Positions 53,535 to 61,184 of a DNA stretch of 64,000 bases are shown piece by piece (position 1 is the stretch's first letter; each line of letters begins with the position of its first letter). The position numbers and the translations under genes are program-made. Source of the stretch: Arthrobacter sp. Edens01 (GTDB taxonomy: Bacteria > Actinomycetota > Actinomycetes > Actinomycetales > Micrococcaceae). The stretch covers positions 1,506,936-1,570,935 of the forward strand of contig NZ_LKIU01000005.1 of the NCBI RefSeq assembly GCF_001307035.1. The letters are read 5' to 3'. Under the pieces are notes generated by a model. It made no database searches and had not been told where the DNA came from. It saw only the letters and a list, made by a program, of their open reading frames with translations.

Positions 53535-53563
53535 TTCCGATTGGGAGCAAAGACTCCAATACT
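53535..53563 (+). promoter_or_regulatory. Possible leaderless promoter of putA
   Basis: TTCCGA (53535-53540), 17 nt, AATACT (53558-53563), 6 nt, ATG. The GGGAGG that touches the ATG is too close to act as a Shine-Dalgarno. Confidence 0.4.
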
Positions 53564-53569
53564 GGGAGG

Positions 53570-56500
53570 ATGACCCACACCACATCGCCACACCCCGGCA
53601 ATGATGCCCCCTACAGCTCCGATTCCGAATCCGCCAACCTCGCGGAGGAATCCATCCAGCTGGTTCGAACCTGGCTCGCAGAGGCGTCCACTCTCGAAGT
53701 GGACGCCTCTGCTGCGCAGCTGGCCGGTGTCCTCAAGGACCCCGGCGGCCTCGGCTTTACCGTCGGCTTCGTTGACGGGGTGATCCGTCCCGAAGACCTG
53801 CAGGTCGCTGCCCGGAACCTCGCCAACCTTGCCCCCCAGGTTCCCGGATTCCTTCCCTGGTATTTGAAGGCCGCCGTACGTACTGGCGGAGTGCTGGGTC
53901 CGGCCGTTCCGTCAGTTGTGGTCCCCGCTGCCAGGCGGGCGTTGCGGAGCATGGTGGGTCACCTGATCATTGACGCTTCCGAGGACCGTCTGGGCCAGTC
54001 CATCGCCAGGCTGCGCCGCGACGGTGTCCGGCTGAACATGAACCTGCTCGGCGAAGCAGTGCTGGGCCGCCGGGAAGCTGAACGGCGGCTGGAAGGTACC
54101 CGCCGGCTGCTGGAGCGCAGCGACGTCGACTACGTCAGCATCAAGGTCTCATCCACTGTGGCTCCCCACGCGCCGTGGGCCTTCAACGAAGCCGTCGCCG
54201 ACGTGGCGGAAACCCTTGCCCCGCTTTACCGGCTGGCAGCAGGATCCCCCCGCCCCAAGTTCATCAACCTGGATATGGAGGAGTACAAGGATCTTGAGCT
54301 GACCATGGCGGTCTTCATGGAACTACTGTCCCGGCCCGAGTTCCATAACCTTGAAGCGGGCCTGGTGCTCCAGGCCTACCTGCCTGATGCGCTGGCCGCC
54401 ATGCAGCGGCTGCAGGAGTTCGCCGCTTCCCGCCGTGCCGCCGGGGGTGCACCCATCAAGGTGCGGCTGGTCAAGGGTGCCAACCTTCCCATGGAGCAGG
54501 TGGAGGCTTCCCTGCACGGGTGGCCGCTGGCCACCTGGGGGTCAAAGCTCGAAACGGATGCGAACTACAAGCGCGTCCTCGACTACTCGCTCCACCCTGA
54601 ACGGATCCGCAACGTGCGGGTCGGCGTCGCCGGACACAACCTGTTCGACATCGCGTATGCCTGGCTGCTCGCCGGAGCCCGCGGAGTCCGGGACGGCATT
54701 GACGTGGAGATGCTGCTCGGGATGGCCACTGCGCAGGCCGAAGTGGTCAAGAGGGAGGTCGGTTCACTGCTGCTCTACACACCCGTGGTGCACCCGCAGG
54801 AGTTCGACGTCGCCATTGCCTACCTGGTGCGGCGGCTGGAAGAAGGCGCCAGCAGCGAGAACTTCATGTCCGCAGTCTTTGACCTGGCGGAGGAGGAAAA
54901 GCTCTTCGAACGCGAAAAGCAGCGGTTCCTGGATTCCCTGGCGGCTGCGGACAGCAGTGTTCCCACGCCCCGGCGACAGCAGGACCGTACCCTGTCCCCC
55001 GAGCCCGGGCCGGAGGAATTCGGGAACACCCCGGACACCGATCCTTCGCTCCCAGCCAACCGGGGCTGGGGACGGGACATCCTGTCCCGGGTGCCGGGAT
55101 CAGATCTCGGCCTTGGCCTCCTGGCCGCGTCACGCGTCGAAACCGAAGAACAGCTCGAAGAAGTCATGACCGGAGCGGCGGCCGCCCAGGCAAGCTGGGC
55201 GGCCCTGGGCGGTGCCGGACGGGCGGAAATCCTGCACCGGGCCGGGGACGTCCTGGAATCGCGGCGTGCAGAGCTGCTGGAAGTCATGGCAGCTGAAGCG
55301 GCCAAGACCCTGGACCAGGGCGACCCAGAGGTGTCCGAGGCCATCGACTTCGCCCGCTACTACGCTGAGCGTGCCCGTGAACTGGACGCGGTCGACGGCG
55401 CCCGGTTCCACCCGGCCCGCCTCACGCTCGTAACTCCGCCATGGAACTTCCCTGTGGCAATACCGGCCGGTTCCACGCTGGCAGCCCTGGCGGCGGGGTC
55501 GGCCGTGATCCTCAAGCCCGCCGGGCCGGCAGCACGCTGCGGGGCGCTACTGGCGGAGGCACTGTGGGAAGCGGGTGTGCCAAGGGACGTCCTGCGGTTT
55601 GTGCAGCTGGGCGAGTCCGAGCTGGGCCGTGAACTCATATCCCATCCGGCGGTTGACCGGGTCATCCTGACGGGCGCCTATGAAACCGCGGAACTGTTCC
55701 GCTCCTTCCGGCCTGACCTGGAGCTGCTGGCTGAGACTTCGGGCAAGAACGCGATAGTCGTGACCCCCAGCGCGGACTTTGACCTGGCCGCCCGCGACGT
55801 GGCGGCGTCGGCATTCGGGCACGCCGGGCAGAAGTGTTCTGCCGCTTCACTGGTGATACTGGTGGCTTCAGTGGCTGAGTCCCGCCGCTTTCACCACCAG
55901 CTGCTGGACGCTGTGCAGTCCCTGGTGGTGGGACAGCCGGAGGACCCCCGGACCCAAATGGGGCCCGTTATCGAACCTGCATCCGGCAAACTGCTGCGCG
56001 GACTCACCGAGCTGGGACCGGGGGAGACCTGGGTGCTCCAGCCCCAAAAGCTCGACGCCGAAGGACGCGTCTGGACCCCGGGCATCCGTGCCGGCGTGCA
56101 GCCGGGCTCGGAGTTCCACCTCACCGAGTACTTCGGCCCGGTACTGGGCGTCATGCGGGCCGAAACGCTCCAGGACGCAGTCCGGCTTCAGAACCAGGTG
56201 GACTATGGGCTCACCGCCGGGCTGCATTCGCTGGACCCGGAAGAGATCAGCTACTGGACCGGAGCTGTGGAAGCGGGCAACCTCTACGTGAACCGGGGGA
56301 TCACCGGCGCTATTGTCCGCAGGCAGCCCTTTGGCGGTTGGAAGAAATCATCAGTGGGAGCCGGAACCAAGGCCGGTGGTCCCAACTACCTGCTGGGACT
56401 GGGCAGCTGGAGCACCGAAGCCTCGAAAGCCGACGCAGCTCCGGGCGAAAAGGTTGGCGCCCTGCTGGAGCAGGCCGGCAGCGCATCAGTGCTATCCAGT

Positions 56501-57046
56501 ACCGACCTGGGATTCCTGCACCGTGCTGCGGCTTCCGACGCCGCTGCCTGGGCGGACGAATACGGACAGGCCAAAGATGTCTCCGGGCTCACGGCGGAAC
56601 GGAACCTTTTCCGCTACCTGCCGGTTCCCGTCCACGTCCGGCTGGCCGAGGCCGAACCGCTGCCGTCGGTGCTGCGCGTCCTCTCGGCGGCGCTGCTGGC
56701 GGAATCAGGGGTAACGGTCTCGGTGCCGGATGCGCTGGCTCCCGGCATTACCGCTGTCCTTGCGGCTTTTTCCTGTTCCGTCACGGTGGAAAACGACGCC
56801 GAATGGCTTTCGCGGGTGGCGGGCATGGAAACTCCGCCGTCCAGGATCCGCCTGCTGGGCGGAGACCGCCGCGCCTTGGCGGCAGCACTGGGCGGACGGC
56901 CCGACGTTGCGGTGTACTCGCAGCCGGTCACCGAATCGGGCCGAGTGGAACTGCTGCCGTTCCTGCACGAACAGGCGATCAGCATTACGGCCCACCGCTT
57001 CGGAACCCCCAGCGCGATTGCCGACACTGAACCCGGAAGGCCCTGA
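53570..57046 (+). CDS. putA: Bifunctional proline dehydrogenase / L-glutamate-gamma-semialdehyde dehydrogenase (PutA)
   Basis: 1158 residues. PRODH domain (about 100-470): LNLLGEAVLG, FINLDMEEYKDLELT, RLVKGANLPMEQ, RVGVAGHNLFDIAYAW. ALDH domain (about 510-960): LVTPPWNFPVAIPAG, Glu722 in AETSGKN, catalytic Cys756 in GQKCSAAS. A C-terminal ALDH-like tail ends with EQAISITAHRFGTPS, as in other actinobacterial PutAs. Oxidises proline to glutamate with channelling between sites. No ribbon-helix-helix DNA-binding domain, so it cannot repress itself like E. coli PutA. ATG 53570 may be leaderless. Confidence 0.96.
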   Translation: MTHTTSPHPGNDAPYSSDSESANLAEESIQLVRTWLAEASTLEVDASAAQLAGVLKDPGGLGFTVGFVDGVIRPEDLQVAARNLANLAPQVPGFLPWYLKAAVRTGGVLGPAVPSVVVPAARRALRSMVGHLIIDASEDRLGQSIARLRRDGVRLNMNLLGEAVLGRREAERRLEGTRRLLERSDVDYVSIKVSSTVAPHAPWAFNEAVADVAETLAPLYRLAAGSPRPKFINLDMEEYKDLELTMAVFMELLSRPEFHNLEAGLVLQAYLPDALAAMQRLQEFAASRRAAGGAPIKVRLVKGANLPMEQVEASLHGWPLATWGSKLETDANYKRVLDYSLHPERIRNVRVGVAGHNLFDIAYAWLLAGARGVRDGIDVEMLLGMATAQAEVVKREVGSLLLYTPVVHPQEFDVAIAYLVRRLEEGASSENFMSAVFDLAEEEKLFEREKQRFLDSLAAADSSVPTPRRQQDRTLSPEPGPEEFGNTPDTDPSLPANRGWGRDILSRVPGSDLGLGLLAASRVETEEQLEEVMTGAAAAQASWAALGGAGRAEILHRAGDVLESRRAELLEVMAAEAAKTLDQGDPEVSEAIDFARYYAERARELDAVDGARFHPARLTLVTPPWNFPVAIPAGSTLAALAAGSAVILKPAGPAARCGALLAEALWEAGVPRDVLRFVQLGESELGRELISHPAVDRVILTGAYETAELFRSFRPDLELLAETSGKNAIVVTPSADFDLAARDVAASAFGHAGQKCSAASLVILVASVAESRRFHHQLLDAVQSLVVGQPEDPRTQMGPVIEPASGKLLRGLTELGPGETWVLQPQKLDAEGRVWTPGIRAGVQPGSEFHLTEYFGPVLGVMRAETLQDAVRLQNQVDYGLTAGLHSLDPEEISYWTGAVEAGNLYVNRGITGAIVRRQPFGGWKKSSVGAGTKAGGPNYLLGLGSWSTEASKADAAPGEKVGALLEQAGSASVLSSTDLGFLHRAAASDAAAWADEYGQAKDVSGLTAERNLFRYLPVPVHVRLAEAEPLPSVLRVLSAALLAESGVTVSVPDALAPGITAVLAAFSCSVTVENDAEWLSRVAGMETPPSRIRLLGGDRRALAAALGGRPDVAVYSQPVTESGRVELLPFLHEQAISITAHRFGTPSAIADTEPGRP

Positions 57047-57048
57047 GC

Positions 57049-57858
57049 GTGGACAATCCCCTCCCATTGGCGGGCCGCACCGCCGTCGTAACCGGAGTGA
57101 GCCGCCGCCAGGGCATTGGCTATGCCGTCGCGTCGCGGCTCGCCCGGATGGGAGCGAGCCTTTTCACCGCCCACTACCGCCCGCATGACCTGGACCAGCC
57201 GTGGGGCGGGGACTCCCTTGAGGCAGTTGCCGACGGGCTGCGCGGGCAGCTCGCCCCGGATGCCGTTTTGGCACACCAAAGCACCAACCTGGCCGAACCG
57301 GATGCGGCTTCGGAGCTGATCAGCTCGGCGGCAGGGGAACTGGGCCATTTGGACATCCTGGTCTGCAACCACGCGCGCAGCGGCGGGGACGGCCCGCTGG
57401 CGGAGATGACCCCGGAGATGCTCGACGCCCACTGGCAGGTCAATGCCCGCTCCACGCTGCTCGCAACCCGGGAGTTCGCGGCGCAGCACGACGGCAGGCC
57501 CGGCGGCCGGGTCATCTGGATGACTTCGGGCCAGATCAACGGGGGAGTCATGGACGCGGAGATCGCCTATGCCACGTCCAAGGCAGCGCTGGCGGGGAGC
57601 ACGGCATCTGTGGCCGCCGGGCTGGTCCGGCAGGGGATCATTCTGAACACGGTGAATCCGGGGCCCGTCAATACCGGGTACCTGGATGTGGAAACCGCGG
57701 ACCGGCCTCCGGAAGTGCTGGCGGAGGTGCTTTCGCGTTTCCCCGGCGGACGGTTCGGCGAACCGGACGACCCGTCCCGGCTCATAGCCTGGCTGGTGAG
57801 CGACGAAGGCCGCTGGATGGTGGGACAGGTCCTCAGCACCGACGGGGGCTTCCGCTAA
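57049..57858 (+). CDS. SDR family oxidoreductase
   Basis: 269 residues. Cofactor loop VTGVSRRQGIGYAVASRLARMG (longer than usual, as in the FabL/Ter-like group), CNHARS in place of NNAG, serine in WMTSGQ, YATSK catalytic pair, and the closing MVGQVLSTDGGF. Starts GTG 57049, 2 nt after putA, with GGAAGG upstream, so it is co-transcribed with putA. Substrate unknown. Confidence 0.9.
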   Translation: MDNPLPLAGRTAVVTGVSRRQGIGYAVASRLARMGASLFTAHYRPHDLDQPWGGDSLEAVADGLRGQLAPDAVLAHQSTNLAEPDAASELISSAAGELGHLDILVCNHARSGGDGPLAEMTPEMLDAHWQVNARSTLLATREFAAQHDGRPGGRVIWMTSGQINGGVMDAEIAYATSKAALAGSTASVAAGLVRQGIILNTVNPGPVNTGYLDVETADRPPEVLAEVLSRFPGGRFGEPDDPSRLIAWLVSDEGRWMVGQVLSTDGGFR

Positions 57859-57904
57859 CCGGGTTGGTTTTGTGTTTGCTCTGGTCCTCCGCGCACCTGG
57901 CTGC

Positions 57905-57941
57905 TACGGTGCTCGTCATGGACATGCTCATTTTCGAGTAG
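57905..57941 (+). promoter_or_regulatory. Extended -10 promoter with leaderless 7-codon micro-ORF (MDMLIFE)
   Basis: TGCTACGGT gives an extended -10 (TACGGT, 57905-57910). Exactly 7 nt later is ATG GAC ATG CTC ATT TTC GAG TAG (57918-57941). It lies about 200 nt before the next gene. Could be a regulatory upstream peptide or chance. Confidence 0.4.
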
Positions 57942-58145
57942 CGAACTGCGCGCCGGCGAAGAAACACCTTGTTGGATCCCGCCGTCCCGCACCGCTCTAA
58001 GCAGACCCCACATTAAACAGCTTGTTGAGGCTACGGCCTCCGAGTCCTTCCGTCTGCACCTCGAAAAATGCCGGTGGTTCACGCCGCGGCACGCCCGGAA
58101 GGGCAGAGACTGGCCCGGCAAGCCAGACATGAACTGGAGCACACC
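57942..58145 (+). other. Leader between micro-ORF and small protein gene
   Basis: About 200 bases without a convincing gene or terminator. Ends in GGAGC before the ATG at 58146. Confidence 0.4.
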
Positions 58146-58382
58146 ATGGCCAAGCCGTCCAAGAAACCCCAAACGCCCAACCAGGTAATTCCCGACCCGG
58201 ACCTGCAGGTGAACATTGCCCCCGCAGCTGCCCGCCGGCTCAGTGAGGAAGGGATGCGGCGCCTTGCTGCAGCCCAGCAGCAGGAAGCCGGCCTTCCCGG
58301 CTGGCAAAGCCTGGGCAAGGGGGGAAAACCGAATCACGCCAATGGCAGACAGGGACCGCGCGAGCGTAAAGTCCGCTGGTAA
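58146..58382 (+). CDS. Small basic protein of unknown function
   Basis: 78 residues: KPSKKPQTPNQVIPDPDLQVN, then a helix APAAARRLSEEGMRRLAAAQQQEAG and a basic, Gly-rich tail. No signal or membrane segment, no family recognised. Codon use matches its neighbours and CTGGAGC precedes the ATG, which supports a real gene. Its net positive charge would suit nucleic-acid binding, but that is a guess. Confidence 0.6.
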   Translation: MAKPSKKPQTPNQVIPDPDLQVNIAPAAARRLSEEGMRRLAAAQQQEAGLPGWQSLGKGGKPNHANGRQGPRERKVRW

Positions 58383-58400
58383 CCCGTCCGCCCACTGCAA

Positions 58401-58433
58401 GGCACCGGCCACGGACCAACCGCGGCCGGTGCC
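58401..58433 (+). terminator. Hairpin after small basic protein gene
   Basis: 10-bp stem GGCACCGGCC / GGCCGGTGCC with 13-nt loop, 18 nt after the stop; no T-run. Confidence 0.6.
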
Positions 58434-58496
58434 GCCGGCATGTTTGGCGTGCGGTTCAGGGGTCGCAGGAGTTGGGCTGGAAGGAGAATTCTTGGG

Positions 58497-59555
58497 ATGC
58501 TTGCTCTCATGAGTTCTTCCCCCGCACCAGCAGCAGTCACTACCTCACCACACGCCACAGAGGAGCTGGAGGCCTGGACATCAGGGGGACTGGGAACAAT
58601 TCGGCTGAACCGTCCGCGGGCCCTGAACGCCATGGACCGTTCCATGGTCGAGGCAATGGACCGTGTACTGCAGGACTGGGAAGCGGACGACAGCGTGCAG
58701 GCAGTGGTGCTCTACGGAGGGGGCGACCGCGGACTGTGTGCCGGAGGGGACATCCGGGCAATCGCCACCGGAACTGATGCCGAAGCCATGCGGTTCTGGA
58801 GCGCGGAGTACACCCTGAATGCCCGGGTTGCCGCCTTCCCCAAACCCTATGTTGCCGTCATGGACGGAGTGGTCATGGGCGGCGGCATCGGGGTTTCCGC
58901 GCACGCCGGCATCCGTGTGGTCACCGAACGCACCATGGCCGCCATGCCCGAGGTTCGGATCGGGTTCAGTCCGGACTGCGCCGGCGCACTCCTGCTGGCC
59001 CAGGCTCCAGGGGAACTTGGAACACACCTGGCCCTGACAGCAGGCACGATGTCCGGTGCTGATGCAGTGCTCTGCGGGTTCGCTGATTACTACGTGCCGT
59101 CGGACCTTCTCCCGGAGATGCTCGCTGCCCTTGAAAACGCCGGTGCCGATGCCGCGGACACAGTGGCAAAATTCGCCGTCGAACCTCCTGCCGCCCCGCT
59201 TGCAGCGGAGCAGGACTGGATTGACGAGTGCTATGCAGGCGCCGACGTCGCAGGCATTCTGGAGCGCCTGGACCAGCGCCCGGAGGCGGCTGCAGGAGAA
59301 GCGGCGCAGGCCATCCGGCAGATGGCACCGTTCTCCGTTGCTGTGGCATTGGAAGGAATCCGTGCCGCCGCCCGCGAACCAGACCTGGCGAAAGTGCTGC
59401 AGCGGGACCTTGTGATGGCCGAGCGGATGATAGGACGCCCGGACTTCCGCGAAGGCGTACGTGCCCGTCTGGTGGACCGGGACCGGCCTGTGTGGAATCC
59501 TTCGGAGCTTGCCGCCGTCGATCCCCGTGATGTTGCCTGGACGCTGGCCCTCTAA
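58497..59555 (+). CDS. Enoyl-CoA hydratase/isomerase family protein, 3-hydroxyisobutyryl-CoA hydrolase-like
   Basis: About 352 residues. Crotonase fold: GTIRLNRPRALNAMDRSMVEAMD, GGGDRGLCAGGDIRAIATG (oxyanion hole), AVMDGVVMGGGIGVSAHAGIRVVTERTMAAMPEVRIGFSPDCAG with the catalytic Glu and Asp of the HIBYL-CoA hydrolase group, plus the longer C-terminal half of that group. Likely valine breakdown or a related acyl-CoA step. ATG 58497 lies behind AAGGAG; ATG 58509 is the alternative. Confidence 0.9.
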   Translation: MLALMSSSPAPAAVTTSPHATEELEAWTSGGLGTIRLNRPRALNAMDRSMVEAMDRVLQDWEADDSVQAVVLYGGGDRGLCAGGDIRAIATGTDAEAMRFWSAEYTLNARVAAFPKPYVAVMDGVVMGGGIGVSAHAGIRVVTERTMAAMPEVRIGFSPDCAGALLLAQAPGELGTHLALTAGTMSGADAVLCGFADYYVPSDLLPEMLAALENAGADAADTVAKFAVEPPAAPLAAEQDWIDECYAGADVAGILERLDQRPEAAAGEAAQAIRQMAPFSVAVALEGIRAAAREPDLAKVLQRDLVMAERMIGRPDFREGVRARLVDRDRPVWNPSELAAVDPRDVAWTLAL

Positions 59556-59608
59556 GACCCCCGGTGCCACAATGGTGGCCACACAGGCCCCGGGCAAAGG
59601 ACAGCACT

Positions 59609-60364
59609 ATGCTGCTCAACGGCAGGAACGCCATCATCTACGGCGGCGGCGGATCGATTGGCGGCGCAGCCGCGCGTGCCTTCGCGCGTGAGGGGGCACG
59701 GGTCTTCCTTGCCGGGCGGCATCCGGAGCCGCTCCAGGAGGTTGCCGCGGAGATCCGCGAAGCCGGAGGGCTGGCGGAGACAGCGATCCTCGACGCCCTC
59801 AACCAGCAGGCAGTCAATGCGCACGCGGACGACGTCGCCTCCGAGGCGGGCAGCCTGGACATCTCCCTGAATGTCATTCAGCACGGTGACGTCCAGGGAA
59901 CACCGATGGCCGCCATGTCTGTGGAGGATTACCTGCGGCCGGTCTCCACCGCGGTGCAGGCAACCTTCATTACGGCGCAGGCTGCTGCCCGCCACATGAT
60001 GGAGCAGAAATCCGGGGTGATCATGGCCTTCGGCGGCTCCGGAACAGAGGACCGGGGGCAGTATCTGGGCGGGCTGATCACCGCCCTCGAGGCGATCGAG
60101 TCGATGCGGCGCCAGCTGGCCATTGAGCTGGGGCCCTACGGGATCCGGGTGGTGACACTGCGTTCCGGAGGGGTTCCTGAGTCGCTCCCCCGGGACATGG
60201 AAGGCCATGACGACGTTGCCGGTGCCATCACGTCAGCTACGCTGCTGGGCCGGGCCGCCACCCTTGAGGACGTGGGAAATGCCGCTGTGTTTGCCGCCTC
60301 TGACATGGCTGCAAGCATTACTGCCACCACGATCAATATCAGCGCCGGTGCGCTGATCGACTAG
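59609..60364 (+). CDS. Atypical SDR family protein lacking the catalytic Tyr-Lys pair
   Basis: 251 residues. Rossmann start NAIIYGGGGSIGGAAARAFAREGARVFLAGR and late region LGPYGIRVVTLRSGGVPES are SDR-like. At the active-site position QYLGGLITALEAIESMRRQLA has no YxxxK, and the NNAG segment reads NVIQHG. It may be a binding or pseudo-enzyme, or use another acid. Start ATG 59609 with AAAGGA. Confidence 0.82.
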   Translation: MLLNGRNAIIYGGGGSIGGAAARAFAREGARVFLAGRHPEPLQEVAAEIREAGGLAETAILDALNQQAVNAHADDVASEAGSLDISLNVIQHGDVQGTPMAAMSVEDYLRPVSTAVQATFITAQAAARHMMEQKSGVIMAFGGSGTEDRGQYLGGLITALEAIESMRRQLAIELGPYGIRVVTLRSGGVPESLPRDMEGHDDVAGAITSATLLGRAATLEDVGNAAVFAASDMAASITATTINISAGALID

Positions 60365-60390
60365 GGCGGACCCGCCGCCTGCCGGGAGGA

Positions 60391-60630
60391 TCAGCGCTGG
60401 GTGCGCCAGATAGTGAAGTCCTCGGTGCTCACAGCCGTATGCATGCCGCTTTCCTCATCGTTGAGCCAAAGCGTGGCGAGCCCGGGGGCAGTGTCTCGGA
60501 CCTCACCGCGGTAATAGACGTGGTCGCCGCTGCGGGCTTCAACGTAATCTCCGCGGTGGATTGAACTGATGTGGCGGACACGGCGGGCAGGGGCATTCGT
60601 GCGGCATGGTGACGTGCTGGCTGAGGGCAA
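60391..60630 (-). CDS. Small hypothetical protein, possible SH3-like fold
   Basis: 79 residues. The core IHRGDYVEARSGDHVYYRGEVRDTAPGLATLWLNDEESGMHTAVSTEDFTIWR looks like a short beta-barrel of the kind found in small actinobacterial hypotheticals. TTG start at 60630 is supported by AGGAG at 60637-60641 (6 nt away). Function unknown. Confidence 0.6.
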   Translation of the reverse strand: MPSASTSPCRTNAPARRVRHISSIHRGDYVEARSGDHVYYRGEVRDTAPGLATLWLNDEESGMHTAVSTEDFTIWRTQR

Positions 60631-60740
60631 ACTAAACTCCTGGGGTGATCGGAAGGGGACCTAGTTATGTCAACCAGACAAGTGGGCCGAAATATTCCCG
60701 GATCGCGCAGGGACCCCTGCCGCAGGCTGTGCCCGGCGCG

Positions 60741-60746
60741 TAAAGT
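60741..60746 (+). promoter_or_regulatory. Probable -10 box of a leaderless promoter for the DUF6221 gene
   Basis: TAAAGT, 6 nt, ATG at 60753; no Shine-Dalgarno in place. Confidence 0.45.
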
Positions 60747-60752
60747 CTGGGC

Positions 60753-61082
60753 ATGGACATCGTGGATTTCCTGCTGACGCGCTTTCACGAAGACGCCGCG
60801 GAGTCCCGCAAACTGCTCGGCGGCTCAGAGATATCCCTCTCGGACCGCTGGTATGAGGAGCGGCTCCTGCGGGAATGCGAGGCCAAGCTGATGCTGATCG
60901 ACATCATCGGCGGCGCCCGCCGCAATGCCCTGTCCCGGATGCTGCAGGACACTGAGGCCGATACCCGGACCTACGCCGACGAGCTGGAATGGACCACCCT
61001 GGCGCTCGCTGCCCTTGCCGCACCGTACGCCGAGCACGTGGACTACCAGGACGTCTGGCGGCTGGTGGAAAAACGCCCCTGA
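60753..61082 (+). CDS. DUF6221-like small protein
   Basis: 109 residues, mostly helical and acidic: MDIVDFLLTRFHEDAAESRKLL...RECEAKLMLIDIIGGARR...TLALAALAAPYAEHVDYQDVWRL, the pattern of the DUF6221 family widespread in actinobacteria. Role unknown. Confidence 0.82.
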   Translation: MDIVDFLLTRFHEDAAESRKLLGGSEISLSDRWYEERLLRECEAKLMLIDIIGGARRNALSRMLQDTEADTRTYADELEWTTLALAALAAPYAEHVDYQDVWRLVEKRP

Positions 61083-61150
61083 AGTCCACCGCCCCGCCGG
61101 ACTTCCCCGGCTTGCGTGCTGCGGCCCTGTCGCTGCGGTGCCTTTATGCC

Positions 61151-61184
61151 TAGATTGGCAGGCATGACTATGGAGACTTCATGA
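61151..61184 (+). promoter_or_regulatory. Leaderless micro-ORF (MTMETS) overlapping the malQ start
   Basis: TAGATT (61151-61156), 7 nt, ATG ACT ATG GAG ACT TCA TGA (61164-61184). The stop overlaps the malQ start as ATGA, and the GGAG inside the micro-ORF is the malQ ribosome-binding site. Suggests translational coupling. Confidence 0.5.

Noticed and set aside
53570..57046. putA read as a fusion error or two genes
   Set aside because: Single continuous frame with both domains and the usual C-terminal tail of actinobacterial PutA.
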